In this document: positions 9,263-18,213 of the stretch, one piece after another
How the letters are laid out: the number at the start of each line of letters is the position of its first letter
Numbering within the stretch: the first letter of the stretch is position 1
Assembly (NCBI GenBank): GCA_032358255.1
Contig: JAULBX010026940.1
Span: forward strand, 434,001-498,000
Length of the DNA stretch: 64,000 nucleotides
DNA from: Heterotrichella gracilis
Lineage: Eukaryota > Sar > Xanthophyceae > Tribonematales > Xanthonemataceae
Direction of reading: 5' to 3'
Program-made: the position numbers and the translations under genes
Notes under the pieces: generated by a model
What the model saw: only the letters and a program-made list of their open reading frames with translations
Databases searched by the model: none
Told to the model about the DNA's origin: nothing

Positions 9263-11629
9263 CTAAAATAGCAAACGGTATTGTGGTATCACAAAGAAAC
9301 GTAATTGGTAATCTGTTTTAATTACTTGATTTTTTATGTCGTAAGATTGTTGAAACACGTTTGCATTTCTGGTTACATTTTGAATATCAATAGTGAACTC
9401 ATGTGTTACTTTTTTTGAATTAAAACGATAACCAGGTTTCATATCTAACCTAAAATAATCAGGATATTGAAATTCGTAAGCACGTGTACCGTCTCTTACC
9501 TCATCGCCATAGGCTTTACTGGCTTCAAGATCAATAGGTGTGTAGCGTTTGCCGCCGGCATAGGTTCCCCTCACGTCTATACTTAAAACATGTTTCTGAT
9601 TTATTTTAAATTCTTTTCCGCCTAATAAATTAAAAACGTAATTGCCATTAAAGGCCGTGTTTCGCAAAATATTATCGCTGCCACGGTATTTACTTTCAAA
9701 CAAACTACTTGTACACAAAATATAATAACCTTTACTATAAAATTTTTCAAGAGTAATTTCAATGCCGTAATTTTCGCCGGTACCTTTACTTACTAAATTA
9801 TTTACATTAGGACTATTAAAATCAGCCCCTAAGTTCAAAGCAGAAAAATAACTTGGAAAATTTTGTACCGGTGCGTTGTAAATGTATTGGTAATATAATT
9901 CCGCTTTGAGTCTGAAGTTAGGTGCAAAACTATTGTCGTAAGCTAAAACACCATGCGCGGCCCTTGTAAAATCAAGCGCCCTGTTTGTCTCTACGCGTTT
10001 GCCGTTAAGCGAATCGCTTGCAAAGTAAATATAAATGGGTTGCAGTTGACTGTGCAAACCGCCGCCAATACTTAAAGATTGTTTGCCGTTGATAGAATAT
10101 TTTAAACCAGCCCGCGGCTCAATAGCGTTAGAATTATTAAGTAAAAAGAACTGATTACTTACACCGGCATTAATTAATAAATTATCGGTGAATTTATGTT
10201 GCCATTGCACAAAGCCGCGTACAAGAGCGGTAGTGCCTTTATAATTACGCAGAGTTACAAAAGTGTTTGTTCCAAAAAAATTATCAATACTATCTACAAA
10301 TAAAGTATTATATAGTTCTGTATAAACCCCCACATTCATAAAATCACGCGAATTAAATTTTTTATTATAAGTAGTATTAAATGAATAACGAATATTTTGT
10401 ATTGTTTGTCTGTATTCGGGTTTTATATTATTAGGTGTTTTAAAAGAAGTGTCTATCCTGTCGGCGGCAACATAATTATATTGACCGCTTACGCCCATAT
10501 TTGTTTTTATGTAAGCATTGTTTTTAAAAAGGTAGGTGTGCGAAAGTCCCGTTGCACCAACATTAGAGCGGAAGTAAGTATCGCGCGCGCTGTAACCGAA
10601 AAGATCCTGCCCTTCTTTTTTATCTTTATCCAACAATGCAATGTAACTTAACCCGCCAACGGCCCAGAACGAAAATTTGCCGCACTTTTCCGTATGAAAG
10701 TCTGTTTTAAAAGTAACATCCTGATATTGTGGCACTGCTGCGCCGGTTCCAAAATCAATATTCAAAGCTTTAAATACTGCGAGCGTTGAATAACGGTAAT
10801 TAAAAAGAAATGAAGAATTTTTCTTTTTATTAAAAGGCCCCTCTGCGCCAAGCTCAAAACCGTTAAATCCCATTTGCACTAAAAATTCATGTTTCTCATT
10901 ATTTCCCTGGCGCATTTTAAGATCAAACACACCAGAGGTGGCGTTACCATAATCTGCTGCAAATGCGCCGCTCATAAAATCAGAATTATCAAGCGTATTA
11001 TTATTTAAAATACTTACCGGTCCGCCGGTAGAACCGGCGTTACCAAAATGATTAGGGTTTGGAATATCCAAACCATTCAAGCGCCATAAAATACCTATTG
11101 GCGAATTACCTCTGATAATAATATCATTTCGCGAATCATTGGCACCACTTACGCCTGCAAAATTTGCCGCCATGCGTGCAGGATCGTTTCTGCTACCAGC
11201 ATAACGTGCCGCTTCTTCAGCACTAAATAAGCGAGAGCTTACAGTACTCATTTTATTATTTGTTTTTGTTTTATCCTGTTCGGCAACGATAACTACTTCC
11301 TGTCCTTGTATAACACTCTCTTCCAATTCTACCGTTGATACAGATTCTTTTCCCGCATTTAAAATAACGGTGATATATTTTTCTTTGTAACTTATTACTT
11401 GGAATTTTATTTGCCAGCGACCAATAGGAACATTTGAAATTTTGAATTCACCTTTTTCATCTGTACTCGCACCAAGAATTGGATCGGAATTAAGCAGCTG
11501 TACAACAGCACCCGGAATCGGCGTCTGACTTTGTTTATCAATTACAGTACCCTTAATGGTTTGTGTAATTGTTTGGGAATAAAAATTTGAAAGAAATAGA
11601 GAGAAGAATATTAAAAAATATTTTTGCAT
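9263..11629 (-). CDS. TonB-dependent outer-membrane receptor with carboxypeptidase-regulatory N-terminus
   Basis: This 788-residue protein has a signal peptide ending near residue 19. A CarboxypepD_reg domain (~23-100; GTVIDKQSQTPIPGAVV) follows, then a plug domain with IIIRGNSPIGILWRLNG and SNPFHFGN-like features, then a long beta-barrel. The final residue is Phe (QYRLLF), as expected for BAM-inserted barrels. No SusD gene is adjacent, so a SusCD pair is not supported. The gene begins directly after the stop of the 11630-12118 gene with no gap, so translation is probably coupled and the small protein may act with this receptor. Substrate unknown. Confidence 0.9.
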   Translation of the reverse strand: MQKYFLIFFSLFLSNFYSQTITQTIKGTVIDKQSQTPIPGAVVQLLNSDPILGASTDEKGEFKISNVPIGRWQIKFQVISYKEKYITVILNAGKESVSTVELEESVIQGQEVVIVAEQDKTKTNNKMSTVSSRLFSAEEAARYAGSRNDPARMAANFAGVSGANDSRNDIIIRGNSPIGILWRLNGLDIPNPNHFGNAGSTGGPVSILNNNTLDNSDFMSGAFAADYGNATSGVFDLKMRQGNNEKHEFLVQMGFNGFELGAEGPFNKKKNSSFLFNYRYSTLAVFKALNIDFGTGAAVPQYQDVTFKTDFHTEKCGKFSFWAVGGLSYIALLDKDKKEGQDLFGYSARDTYFRSNVGATGLSHTYLFKNNAYIKTNMGVSGQYNYVAADRIDTSFKTPNNIKPEYRQTIQNIRYSFNTTYNKKFNSRDFMNVGVYTELYNTLFVDSIDNFFGTNTFVTLRNYKGTTALVRGFVQWQHKFTDNLLINAGVSNQFFLLNNSNAIEPRAGLKYSINGKQSLSIGGGLHSQLQPIYIYFASDSLNGKRVETNRALDFTRAAHGVLAYDNSFAPNFRLKAELYYQYIYNAPVQNFPSYFSALNLGADFNSPNVNNLVSKGTGENYGIEITLEKFYSKGYYILCTSSLFESKYRGSDNILRNTAFNGNYVFNLLGGKEFKINQKHVLSIDVRGTYAGGKRYTPIDLEASKAYGDEVRDGTRAYEFQYPDYFRLDMKPGYRFNSKKVTHEFTIDIQNVTRNANVFQQSYDIKNQVIKTDYQLRFFVIPQYRLLF

Positions 11630-12118
11630 TTATTTTTTAATTAATGTTGGCAAATGGCGCACTTTTAAACAAGGGTATTGAAAGGAGCATCGGCTGGCGC
11701 TTATTTCCATATAATCCATCTTATAAGTGCCGTCCAGCTCAATAGTTAAATAATAATTTGGCTTAACCCATTCTTTTGCCAAACAATCCGGAAAAAAATC
11801 TGAAGCAGGAGAGCCATCAGGTGTTTTTTTATTATGTTTCCATGGCTCATATAAATAATATCTGCCGGGAGGATATTTAATTACAACAAGCCCGCTGTCA
11901 TTAGTTTTAATACTATCAACGCATCTTCCACTTTGATAGATGTAAAAACGTTGGTTGGCCAATGGTTTATCTATTTTTGAATTTTGGATCTGTGCATCGG
12001 TTTTACATTTGCCGCTACAATCAGGCTGACCATATCGAAATTCTATTTCTAGTTTGATCCTTTGTGCCTGGCAAAAAAGAGATAAACAAAAACAAAAAAC
12101 AAATAATAATTTATTCAT
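11630..12118 (-). CDS. Small secreted Cys-rich protein, paralogue of the 5423-5914 lipoprotein
   Basis: This 162-residue protein starts with a signal peptide ending at CQAQ near residue 19, without a lipobox. It shares with the lipoprotein at 5423 the order of Cys motifs (PDCSGKC, SDFFPDC, FQYPC) and the central NDSGLVVIKYPPGRYYLYEPW segment, so the fold is probably the same small beta-sandwich. Its stop codon abuts the start of the TonB receptor, and the SDR gene ends 2 bp upstream. A periplasmic or surface accessory role for the receptor is inferred from this position only. Confidence 0.75.
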   Translation of the reverse strand: MNKLLFVFCFCLSLFCQAQRIKLEIEFRYGQPDCSGKCKTDAQIQNSKIDKPLANQRFYIYQSGRCVDSIKTNDSGLVVIKYPPGRYYLYEPWKHNKKTPDGSPASDFFPDCLAKEWVKPNYYLTIELDGTYKMDYMEISASRCSFQYPCLKVRHLPTLIKK

Positions 12119-12120
12119 GA

Positions 12121-12819
12121 TTATGGGGTTGATGATGATACCGGAATAATTTTACCATTAAAATAACGTTGACCTGTTAAAGCAAAGTTGCAAATAAATT
12201 CTGCCATTTCATTAGCTTTTAAAGGTGCTTTATAACCAGGGAAGGCCTTACCTAACATTTCGGTTTGTACCGCACCAATTGCCAAACAGTTCACCGATAT
12301 ATTCTTTGGTTTTAATTCTTCGGCCAAACATTCAGTCAATCCGCATAATGCAGCTTTACTACTCGAATAGGCGCTTAACCCGGGAAATTTTGAGCTGCCC
12401 TGGAATCCACCAAAACTTCCAACATTAACAATATGCGTTTTGCTTTTTTTATTAAAATAAGGAAGCAAAGTTTGTATAAGTGTAAAAGGGCCAAAAACAT
12501 TTGTGTTGTATACCGAGTGGAGTTCTTTAGCTGTAATTTTTTCGAAAGGTTTGTTAACGATCTCTCCTGCATTGTTTATTAAAACATCAATCTTAAGCCC
12601 CAAATTTTTTAAGGTTTTGATGATCTTTTTTTGATCGGCCGGATTGGTGATATCAGCTTTTATAGGCAAAACCGAGTGCGTGTTTTTTTGATTAACCAAT
12701 TTTGTAAGAGGGTCGATATTACGTGATACAGCAACTACAAAGGTGTTTTGGCTTTGCGAAAATAGTTTTACAATTTCGAAACCAATTCCTTTTGATGCCC
12801 CAGTAATAAGTATGGTCAT
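12121..12819 (-). CDS. SDR-family oxidoreductase
   Basis: A 232-residue classical short-chain dehydrogenase/reductase. The TGASKGIG cofactor motif lies at residues 6-13, NNAG at 82-85, and the catalytic triad as Ser135, Tyr151 and Lys155 (YSSSK). It is slightly short at the C-terminus, where substrate is usually contacted, so no substrate can be given. It lies 2 bp ahead of the small Cys-rich protein gene and may head that operon. Divergent from 12859. Confidence 0.88.
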   Translation of the reverse strand: MTILITGASKGIGFEIVKLFSQSQNTFVVAVSRNIDPLTKLVNQKNTHSVLPIKADITNPADQKKIIKTLKNLGLKIDVLINNAGEIVNKPFEKITAKELHSVYNTNVFGPFTLIQTLLPYFNKKSKTHIVNVGSFGGFQGSSKFPGLSAYSSSKAALCGLTECLAEELKPKNISVNCLAIGAVQTEMLGKAFPGYKAPLKANEMAEFICNFALTGQRYFNGKIIPVSSSTP

Positions 12820-12858
12820 ATTTTAGTAAATTTGTATACGAAGATACTTTATTATTGC

Positions 12859-13443
12859 ATGAAAAAAAGGATTTTAACGGTAGTTTTTTTGTTATTTTTT
12901 TGTCTGGCATTTAATGCCCAAACAGATAGCGTGTACTATGGAGCGCCCGTTAAAGACAGTATCAATAAGCCTAAAAAACACAGGAATACTGATTGGACGA
13001 AGCGCCTTACATATGGTAGCGACGTGCAGGCAATTTTTGGAACCTACACATACATATATTTATCTCCAACTATTGGTTATAGTCCTATTGATAAACTCAA
13101 TATTGGTGTTGGATTTATTTATAGTTACGTTAGTATCAATTATAAGAATTACGGACGTTTCTCACAATCAATTTACGGTGCCCATTCTTACGCAAGGTAT
13201 TTTTTTACCGAAAGTTTTTATGCGCAGGTGCAGTTTGATCATTTATTACAGCCAAACGTTTATAATTTTTATAATCCTAAAGAAAAGGTATGGGTTGATT
13301 ATGCGCTTATTGGTGGTGGCTACAGACAATCGCTAGGAAAAAATGCAGCAATAGTAACTTCTCTAATGTTTAATTTAACGCCGAGCCCACTCTCCATCTA
13401 TCCAAATCCTATCTTCCAGGCAGGTTTTGTTGCCGGGTTTTAA
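12859..13443 (+). CDS. Small outer-membrane beta-barrel-like protein
   Basis: About 194 residues from the ATG at 12859; a longer upstream frame starts only with a poor codon and would spoil the signal peptide. The signal peptide ends near FNAQ. The mature part alternates aromatic/hydrophobic and polar residues in strand-like blocks (TYIYLSPTIGYSPIDKLNIG), and the last residue is Phe. That fits a small barrel inserted by BAM. No family was recognised. Confidence 0.75.
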   Translation: MKKRILTVVFLLFFCLAFNAQTDSVYYGAPVKDSINKPKKHRNTDWTKRLTYGSDVQAIFGTYTYIYLSPTIGYSPIDKLNIGVGFIYSYVSINYKNYGRFSQSIYGAHSYARYFFTESFYAQVQFDHLLQPNVYNFYNPKEKVWVDYALIGGGYRQSLGKNAAIVTSLMFNLTPSPLSIYPNPIFQAGFVAGF

Positions 13444-13446
13444 GAA

Positions 13447-15147
13447 CTAAAATTTCTTCTTGCTATTAAAAGGTTTAGTAGCTTTTTCGCTACTGGTTAA
13501 AATGATCTTCACTTTGTTTTGATCACTTAATAATCTTAAGCCTTCTTTAAGATCATCGTCATTTTTAAGCGAAAACTCTATTCTTCCTTTTTGAAAATAA
13601 TAGCGCGATGTTATTTCTTCCTCTAAATATTTTTTTATTTGGTTCTTGTACTTTACAAGATCATCTTTTTTATTAGACAGCATTTTGTTTAACAGCGCAT
13701 CGTATTCAGCTTTTATATCGGCAAAATATTTTTCTTCTTCGGTGTTCTTTTTAAGGTCCTCTAACTCCAATTCGCTTCTTGTTTTATAATGATAATCTTT
13801 GTCCTTTAAATAATCTACAAACTCATTGTATTCAGCATCAGAAAGATTAAAAGTCGCAGGTGGTGGTATTTGAGGATGCGCTAAATAATATTTAGTGGCA
13901 TACTTAAAAATATGATTTTTAGAAATAAGTGAAATTAAAATGTGACTATATCTTTCATCAACTGTTTTTACATCTGGTGTAATTCCTGCGCCATCGTAAA
14001 CAACTCTGCCGCCTTTTGTTTTAAAAGCTGTAATTAAGCTATCAGGTACTTTTTCAACACGTCCTTCTTCATCTTTATTTGAATAATCTAAAGCCTGCAC
14101 GCAACGGCCACTGGGAATATAATATTTTGCAACTGTAATTTTCACTTGCGCGTTGTAAACCAATGGTTTTGTTTGCTGTACCAATCCCTTGCCGTAAGTG
14201 CGTTTACCAATTATTAAAGCACGGTCAAGATCCTGCAAAGCACCACTTACAATTTCTGAAGCGGAAGCAGAGTTCTCATTTACTAGCACAACCAAAGGTA
14301 TTTGTGTATCGATGGGATTGTTTACAGACAAATACGTTTTATCCCATTCAGCAACTTTTCCTTTTGTAAAAACAACTTCCTGTCCTTTATCAATAAAAAA
14401 ATTAACGATGTTTACTGCCTCGTGCAATAAACCTCCAAGATTTTCTCTAAGATCTAACACAACACTTTTACATCCTTTTCCTTTAAGATCCAATAATGCT
14501 TCTTTAACTTCGCCACTGCAATTTTCGGTGAACGAGATCAATTTAATATAACCGGTTTCTCCATTTGGCAACATGCCATAATAAGGCACGGCTTTTTCTT
14601 TTATTTCTTCGCGCACTAAGTTTATTTCAACTGGTGTTGTTTGCCCGGCTTTTATTAATTTTAATTTTATTGGTGTACCTGCATTTCCTTTTAAAAGATT
14701 AGTAATATCATCGCTGCGTTTTCCTTCTACATTAATGCCGTTAACGCCAATTATCTGGTCGCCTGACCTGATGCCGGCTTTGAATGCTGCAAAACCCTCT
14801 TTCGGATTCTCAATGATTATTTTTCCGTCAATATCGTTTACCTGTGAGCCTATTCCGCCGTATTGCCCAGTGGTTAAAAACCTAAAATCTTCAATATCAT
14901 TCTCGCTGTAATAGTTTGTGTAAGGGTCTAAAGAGGCCAACATCGCTTCAATGCCCGTTTTCATTAGCTGTCCTGGCTTCGTATCATCTACATAAGCCAT
15001 GTTCACCTCGCGGTAAACTGCATTAAAAATATCAAGGTTCTTACTTATCTCGAAATAATCGGGGGTATAGGATACGCCAACAATGATAGCCGCGGTTAGA
15101 GACAGGGCAGCCACCCATTTTTTTATAGTTTTCTTCACAAACATCAT
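13447..15147 (-). CDS. S41 family C-terminal processing peptidase
   Basis: This 566-residue protein has an N-terminal membrane anchor or signal (~11-27), a PDZ domain (~95-180) with the GDQIIGVNG loop, and the S41 core. The Ser-Lys dyad is Ser295 in ENSASASEI and Lys320 in TYGKG, separated by the 25 residues seen in Tsp/CtpB enzymes. A long charged C-terminal extension (~410-566) follows. It probably trims or degrades periplasmic proteins in a tail-specific way. It is convergent with the small outer-membrane protein gene, 3 bp apart, and divergent from queA. Confidence 0.92.
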   Translation of the reverse strand: MMFVKKTIKKWVAALSLTAAIIVGVSYTPDYFEISKNLDIFNAVYREVNMAYVDDTKPGQLMKTGIEAMLASLDPYTNYYSENDIEDFRFLTTGQYGGIGSQVNDIDGKIIIENPKEGFAAFKAGIRSGDQIIGVNGINVEGKRSDDITNLLKGNAGTPIKLKLIKAGQTTPVEINLVREEIKEKAVPYYGMLPNGETGYIKLISFTENCSGEVKEALLDLKGKGCKSVVLDLRENLGGLLHEAVNIVNFFIDKGQEVVFTKGKVAEWDKTYLSVNNPIDTQIPLVVLVNENSASASEIVSGALQDLDRALIIGKRTYGKGLVQQTKPLVYNAQVKITVAKYYIPSGRCVQALDYSNKDEEGRVEKVPDSLITAFKTKGGRVVYDGAGITPDVKTVDERYSHILISLISKNHIFKYATKYYLAHPQIPPPATFNLSDAEYNEFVDYLKDKDYHYKTRSELELEDLKKNTEEEKYFADIKAEYDALLNKMLSNKKDDLVKYKNQIKKYLEEEITSRYYFQKGRIEFSLKNDDDLKEGLRLLSDQNKVKIILTSSEKATKPFNSKKKF

Positions 15148-15254
15148 GGTAAAATAACAACCTAAATTAATTAAAAATGTTCAGTTTAGGGGCTATTTGA
15201 CCCTTTTTGTTTCATTTTTTATGCTTTTTTAGTAAAAAACCCTGAAAAATACCT

Positions 15255-15262
15255 TATCTTTG
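15255..15262 (+). promoter_or_regulatory. Candidate -7 box for queA
   Basis: TATCTTTG matches TAnnTTTG exactly. No clear TTTG -33 box lies 19-20 bases upstream. It would give a 5' leader of about 135 nt before queA. Confidence 0.4.
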
Positions 15263-15314
15263 CCATCCGAATTAATCCCGTAAGATTATGACATTTATTT
15301 TTTAGTCAGTATGC

Positions 15315-15350
15315 TTGAGTCGGATACTGTATTTATACACCAAGACTCAA
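15315..15350 (+). promoter_or_regulatory. Hairpin-forming element in the queA 5' leader
   Basis: TTGAGTC at 15315-15321 can pair with GACTCAA at 15344-15350, enclosing a second pairing of TGTA with TACA (15328-15339). No preQ1 riboswitch consensus was recognised, although queA acts in queuosine synthesis. Structure is predicted by eye only. Confidence 0.3.
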
Positions 15351-15402
15351 TTTCTGAAAGAAAAAGATTTCATTTTCTTGCATTAAAACAAAAAAAGGAA
15401 CT

Positions 15403-16452
15403 ATGAAGTTATCCATGTTTAAATTTAATCTGCCTAAAGAACTTATCGCAGAGCATCCGGCTAAGAACCGCGAAGATTCACGCCTAATGGTTGTTGAACG
15501 CGCTACCGGAAAAATTTCACATAAAAAATTTAAAGACATTATTAATTATTTTGATGATGGTGATGTATTAGTACTAAACGATACTAAAGTTTTCCCGGCA
15601 CGTATGTATGGGAACAAAGAAAAAACCGGTGCAAAAATTGAAGTATTCTTATTGCGCGAACTAAATGCTGAAAGCCGTTTGTGGGACGTGTTAGTTGATC
15701 CTGCCCGTAAAATACGTATAGGAAATAAATTATATTTTGGCGAGAACGATAATTTAGTTGCTGAGGTAATTGATAACACAACGTCTCGCGGTCGTACACT
15801 TCGTTTTTTGTATGATGGTAGTTACGAAGAATTTAGAAAAGTACTTTACGATCTTGGCGAAACACCATTGCCAAAATACATTAAACGTGCTAATGAACCT
15901 GAAGATACAGAGCGTTACCAAACAGTTTTTGCAAAGAACGAAGGCGCTGTTGCTGCGCCAACTGCAGGCTTACACTTTAGCCGCGAATTATTAAAACGTT
16001 TAGAAATTAAAGGTGTGCAATTTGCGCCATTAACTTTACACGTTGGTTTAGGAACTTTTAGAACTGTAGAGGTTGAAGATCTTACCAAACATAAAATGGA
16101 AAGTGAAGAAGCATTGATCTCGAGCGATGCTTGTAAAATTGTAAACAACGCAAAATTGAAAAAGAAAAAAGTGTGCGCTGTTGGTACAACGGTTATGCGT
16201 GGCATCGAATCTTCAGTTTCAACTACAGGAGAATTAAATCCTTATGTGGGTTGGACAAATAAATTTATTTTTCCTCCATACGAGTTTAGTGTTGCTAATT
16301 GCATGATCACTAATTTTCATATGCCTGAGAGTACTTTATTAATGATGGTAAGTGCTTTTGGTGGTTACGATCTTATAAACAAAGCATATAAAGAAGCGAT
16401 CAAAGAAAAGTATCGTTTTTATTCTTATGGCGATGCCATGTTGATCATCTAA
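15403..16452 (+). CDS. queA: S-adenosylmethionine:tRNA ribosyltransferase-isomerase
   Basis: This 349-residue protein is of normal length for QueA. It transfers and isomerises the ribosyl part of SAM onto 7-aminomethyl-7-deazaguanine in tRNA, giving epoxyqueuosine. Family signatures are seen through the chain: [20 protein letters not shown] at the N-terminus, [18 protein letters not shown], the PTAGLHFS motif near residue 187, [16 protein letters not shown], and C-terminal [18 protein letters not shown]. It is monocistronic, with its own leader and a terminator directly downstream. Confidence 0.96.
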   Translation: MKLSMFKFNLPKELIAEHPAKNREDSRLMVVERATGKISHKKFKDIINYFDDGDVLVLNDTKVFPARMYGNKEKTGAKIEVFLLRELNAESRLWDVLVDPARKIRIGNKLYFGENDNLVAEVIDNTTSRGRTLRFLYDGSYEEFRKVLYDLGETPLPKYIKRANEPEDTERYQTVFAKNEGAVAAPTAGLHFSRELLKRLEIKGVQFAPLTLHVGLGTFRTVEVEDLTKHKMESEEALISSDACKIVNNAKLKKKKVCAVGTTVMRGIESSVSTTGELNPYVGWTNKFIFPPYEFSVANCMITNFHMPESTLLMMVSAFGGYDLINKAYKEAIKEKYRFYSYGDAMLII

Positions 16453-16469
16453 CAAAAAAACTTGTCAAT

Positions 16470-16505
16470 AAAAAAGCCCACTACTTTTGTAGCGGGCTTT
16501 TTTTA
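16470..16505. terminator. Bidirectional intrinsic terminator
   Basis: AAAGCCCACTAC and GTAGCGGGCTTT pair with one mismatch around a TTTT loop, with flanking A and T tracts. It lies between convergent queA and the coiled-coil gene. Confidence 0.85.
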
Positions 16506-16517
16506 TAATGTTTGTTT

Positions 16518-17438
16518 TTAATTTAATTTTAACGTGCTGCTTCCAATCGTCACGCCATCACATGTAATGGTGATAATATAATTACCCGGCACCAATTCGC
16601 CCTGGCCTTCGCAATAGGTTACACCCGTAATTTCGGTATTGGCGTAGTTAAGTGTTTCTTTGCCGGCATAATAACCGCTACTTTTATCAAAGGTAAATTT
16701 ATAGGTCTCGTCGTAACTCTTTGCCATTTCTTTTCCATCTGGCGTCATTATCCTCACATAAACTGTTTTTTCGCCGGCCTTGGCAATTTTATTCTCGCCC
16801 AAACTAAAGGTTACTTTTATTTTTTCTGTCTTGCGGGCTTTTGACGTTTCAACTTCTTTTTTGCCGCCTCTTTTAAAAGCAACACCTTTTGCGCCAATAT
16901 TAAAGCAGGTTAAAATACTTCCTTTTGCTATTGTTGTTTTAAGTTCTTCTTTTTCTTTTACAAGCGTATTTTGTTTTTCCTTTTCAACATCCAGTTGTTT
17001 TAGCACCGTTTTCTTTTCAGCCACCAGGTTTTGGTTCAATGTATTTAAAGAGTCAATTGTTCTTACATAACCTTGCATAATACTGCGTAGCGTTTCGGCT
17101 TCTTTCCTGAGTTTTGAAAGCATATAAGCGTCGCCTTTGTGTTTTTCGGCTTCAAGGATCAATTCTTCAATGCGGGCTTTTTTCTCATCAATATCCTTTT
17201 GCATTACCGCGTCTTTTGCCACCAATCCATCATAATCTTTTTGAAGTACCAATAGATCAGATTTTACATTATCGCGTTCAACAATAATCGTTTCGGTAAC
17301 TATTTTTTGTTCAACGACTCTATTCTGTTCCTTTAACAGTAACCAAATAGTGTAACCATTGGTGCCCATTAAAAGAAGAATGATCACCCATAAAATAATG
17401 CCTCTTTTTTTGTTTGAATTTTCTTTTTCTTCACTCAT
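16518..17438 (-). CDS. Membrane-anchored coiled-coil protein of unknown function
   Basis: About 306 residues from ATG at 17438 (MSEEKEN); the longer GTG/TTG-type upstream frame is less likely. A basic stretch is followed by one transmembrane helix (~13-32), then a long heptad-rich coiled coil (~35-175). The C-terminal globular part is strand-rich and contains VTFSLGENKIAKAGEKTVYV and ends in GNYIITITCDGVTIGSSTLKLN. The arrangement suggests a periplasmic or cytoplasmic coiled-coil stalk with an Ig-like head. Divergent from the ComF gene. Confidence 0.75.
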   Translation of the reverse strand: MSEEKENSNKKRGIILWVIILLLMGTNGYTIWLLLKEQNRVVEQKIVTETIIVERDNVKSDLLVLQKDYDGLVAKDAVMQKDIDEKKARIEELILEAEKHKGDAYMLSKLRKEAETLRSIMQGYVRTIDSLNTLNQNLVAEKKTVLKQLDVEKEKQNTLVKEKEELKTTIAKGSILTCFNIGAKGVAFKRGGKKEVETSKARKTEKIKVTFSLGENKIAKAGEKTVYVRIMTPDGKEMAKSYDETYKFTFDKSSGYYAGKETLNYANTEITGVTYCEGQGELVPGNYIITITCDGVTIGSSTLKLN

Positions 17439-17482
17439 AATACAAAAATAATACACAAAAAGTGTATTTTAGTGGTAATTGT

Positions 17483-18178
17483 ATGACACTTATTAACGAT
17501 TTCATGTCATTAATTTACCCAAGGCACTGCGAAGCCTGTGCAAATGGCCTTTTTAAGCATGAGATCTACATTTGCAACCACTGTAAATTAAACCTTCCTA
17601 AAAGCAATTACCACAAAAATGAGCATAACGAACTTAGCCAAACCTTTGCGGGAAGGGTGCCGTTAAGCAATGGCCTTTGTTTTTATTTGTTTGAAAAAAG
17701 CGGAAAGGTTCAAAAACTGCTCCACGCCATAAAGTACCAGGATCAAAAAAAACTGGCCCGTTTTATTGGCGATCTGTATGCGCAGGAACTTGCAAAAACA
17801 ACAATAAAAGATGAAGTGGACGTGATAATACCTATTCCTTTACACAAGAAAAAACTAAAACAACGTGGTTATAACCAAAGCGAATGGTTTGCAAAAGGTT
17901 TGGCAAACGTGCTCGAAAAACCTTTGGATATTCATTCATTTGAACGTGTGCATGAAACAAGTACACAAACCAAAAAGAAGAAATACCAACGTTGGGAAAA
18001 CGTGGAAGGCATCTTTAAGATCAAAGATCAAAATGCTTTGGTAAATAAACATGTTTTATTGGTAGACGATGTAATAACAACCGGCGCAACTATTGAAGCA
18101 GCCTGGCTGGCCTTAAAAGATATCGAAGGCATTAAAATTTCCGTGGCCAGTATTGCTTTTGCAGCCAGGAAATTGTGA
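17483..18178 (+). CDS. ComF-family phosphoribosyltransferase-like protein
   Basis: 231 residues from ATG at 17483; a GTG at 17462 in frame is less likely. A four-Cys zinc site is visible (Cys16, Cys19, Cys31, Cys34). The type I PRPP-binding loop VDDVITTGAT is near residue 193. The IPIPLHKKKLKQRGYNQSE segment is the standard ComF/GntX signature. Relatives are needed for DNA uptake (ComF) in competent bacteria, but the role in Bacteroidota is not settled. The TPR-phosphatase gene follows 35 bp later. Confidence 0.9.
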   Translation: MTLINDFMSLIYPRHCEACANGLFKHEIYICNHCKLNLPKSNYHKNEHNELSQTFAGRVPLSNGLCFYLFEKSGKVQKLLHAIKYQDQKKLARFIGDLYAQELAKTTIKDEVDVIIPIPLHKKKLKQRGYNQSEWFAKGLANVLEKPLDIHSFERVHETSTQTKKKKYQRWENVEGIFKIKDQNALVNKHVLLVDDVITTGATIEAAWLALKDIEGIKISVASIAFAARKL

Positions 18179-18213
18179 TCAATAAAAATATTTAGTTTAC
18201 TTTTATTAAGTTA

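Noticed and set aside
9263-11629. SusC of a polysaccharide utilisation locus
   Set aside because: No SusD, glycoside hydrolase or hybrid regulator gene is near; called only as a TonB receptor.
14198-14551. 117-codon plus-strand frame inside the S41 protease gene
   Set aside because: Antisense shadow of a well-supported gene; no family features.
15263-15402. preQ1 riboswitch upstream of queA
   Set aside because: No match to the preQ1 class consensus sequences I know; kept only as an unassigned structured leader.
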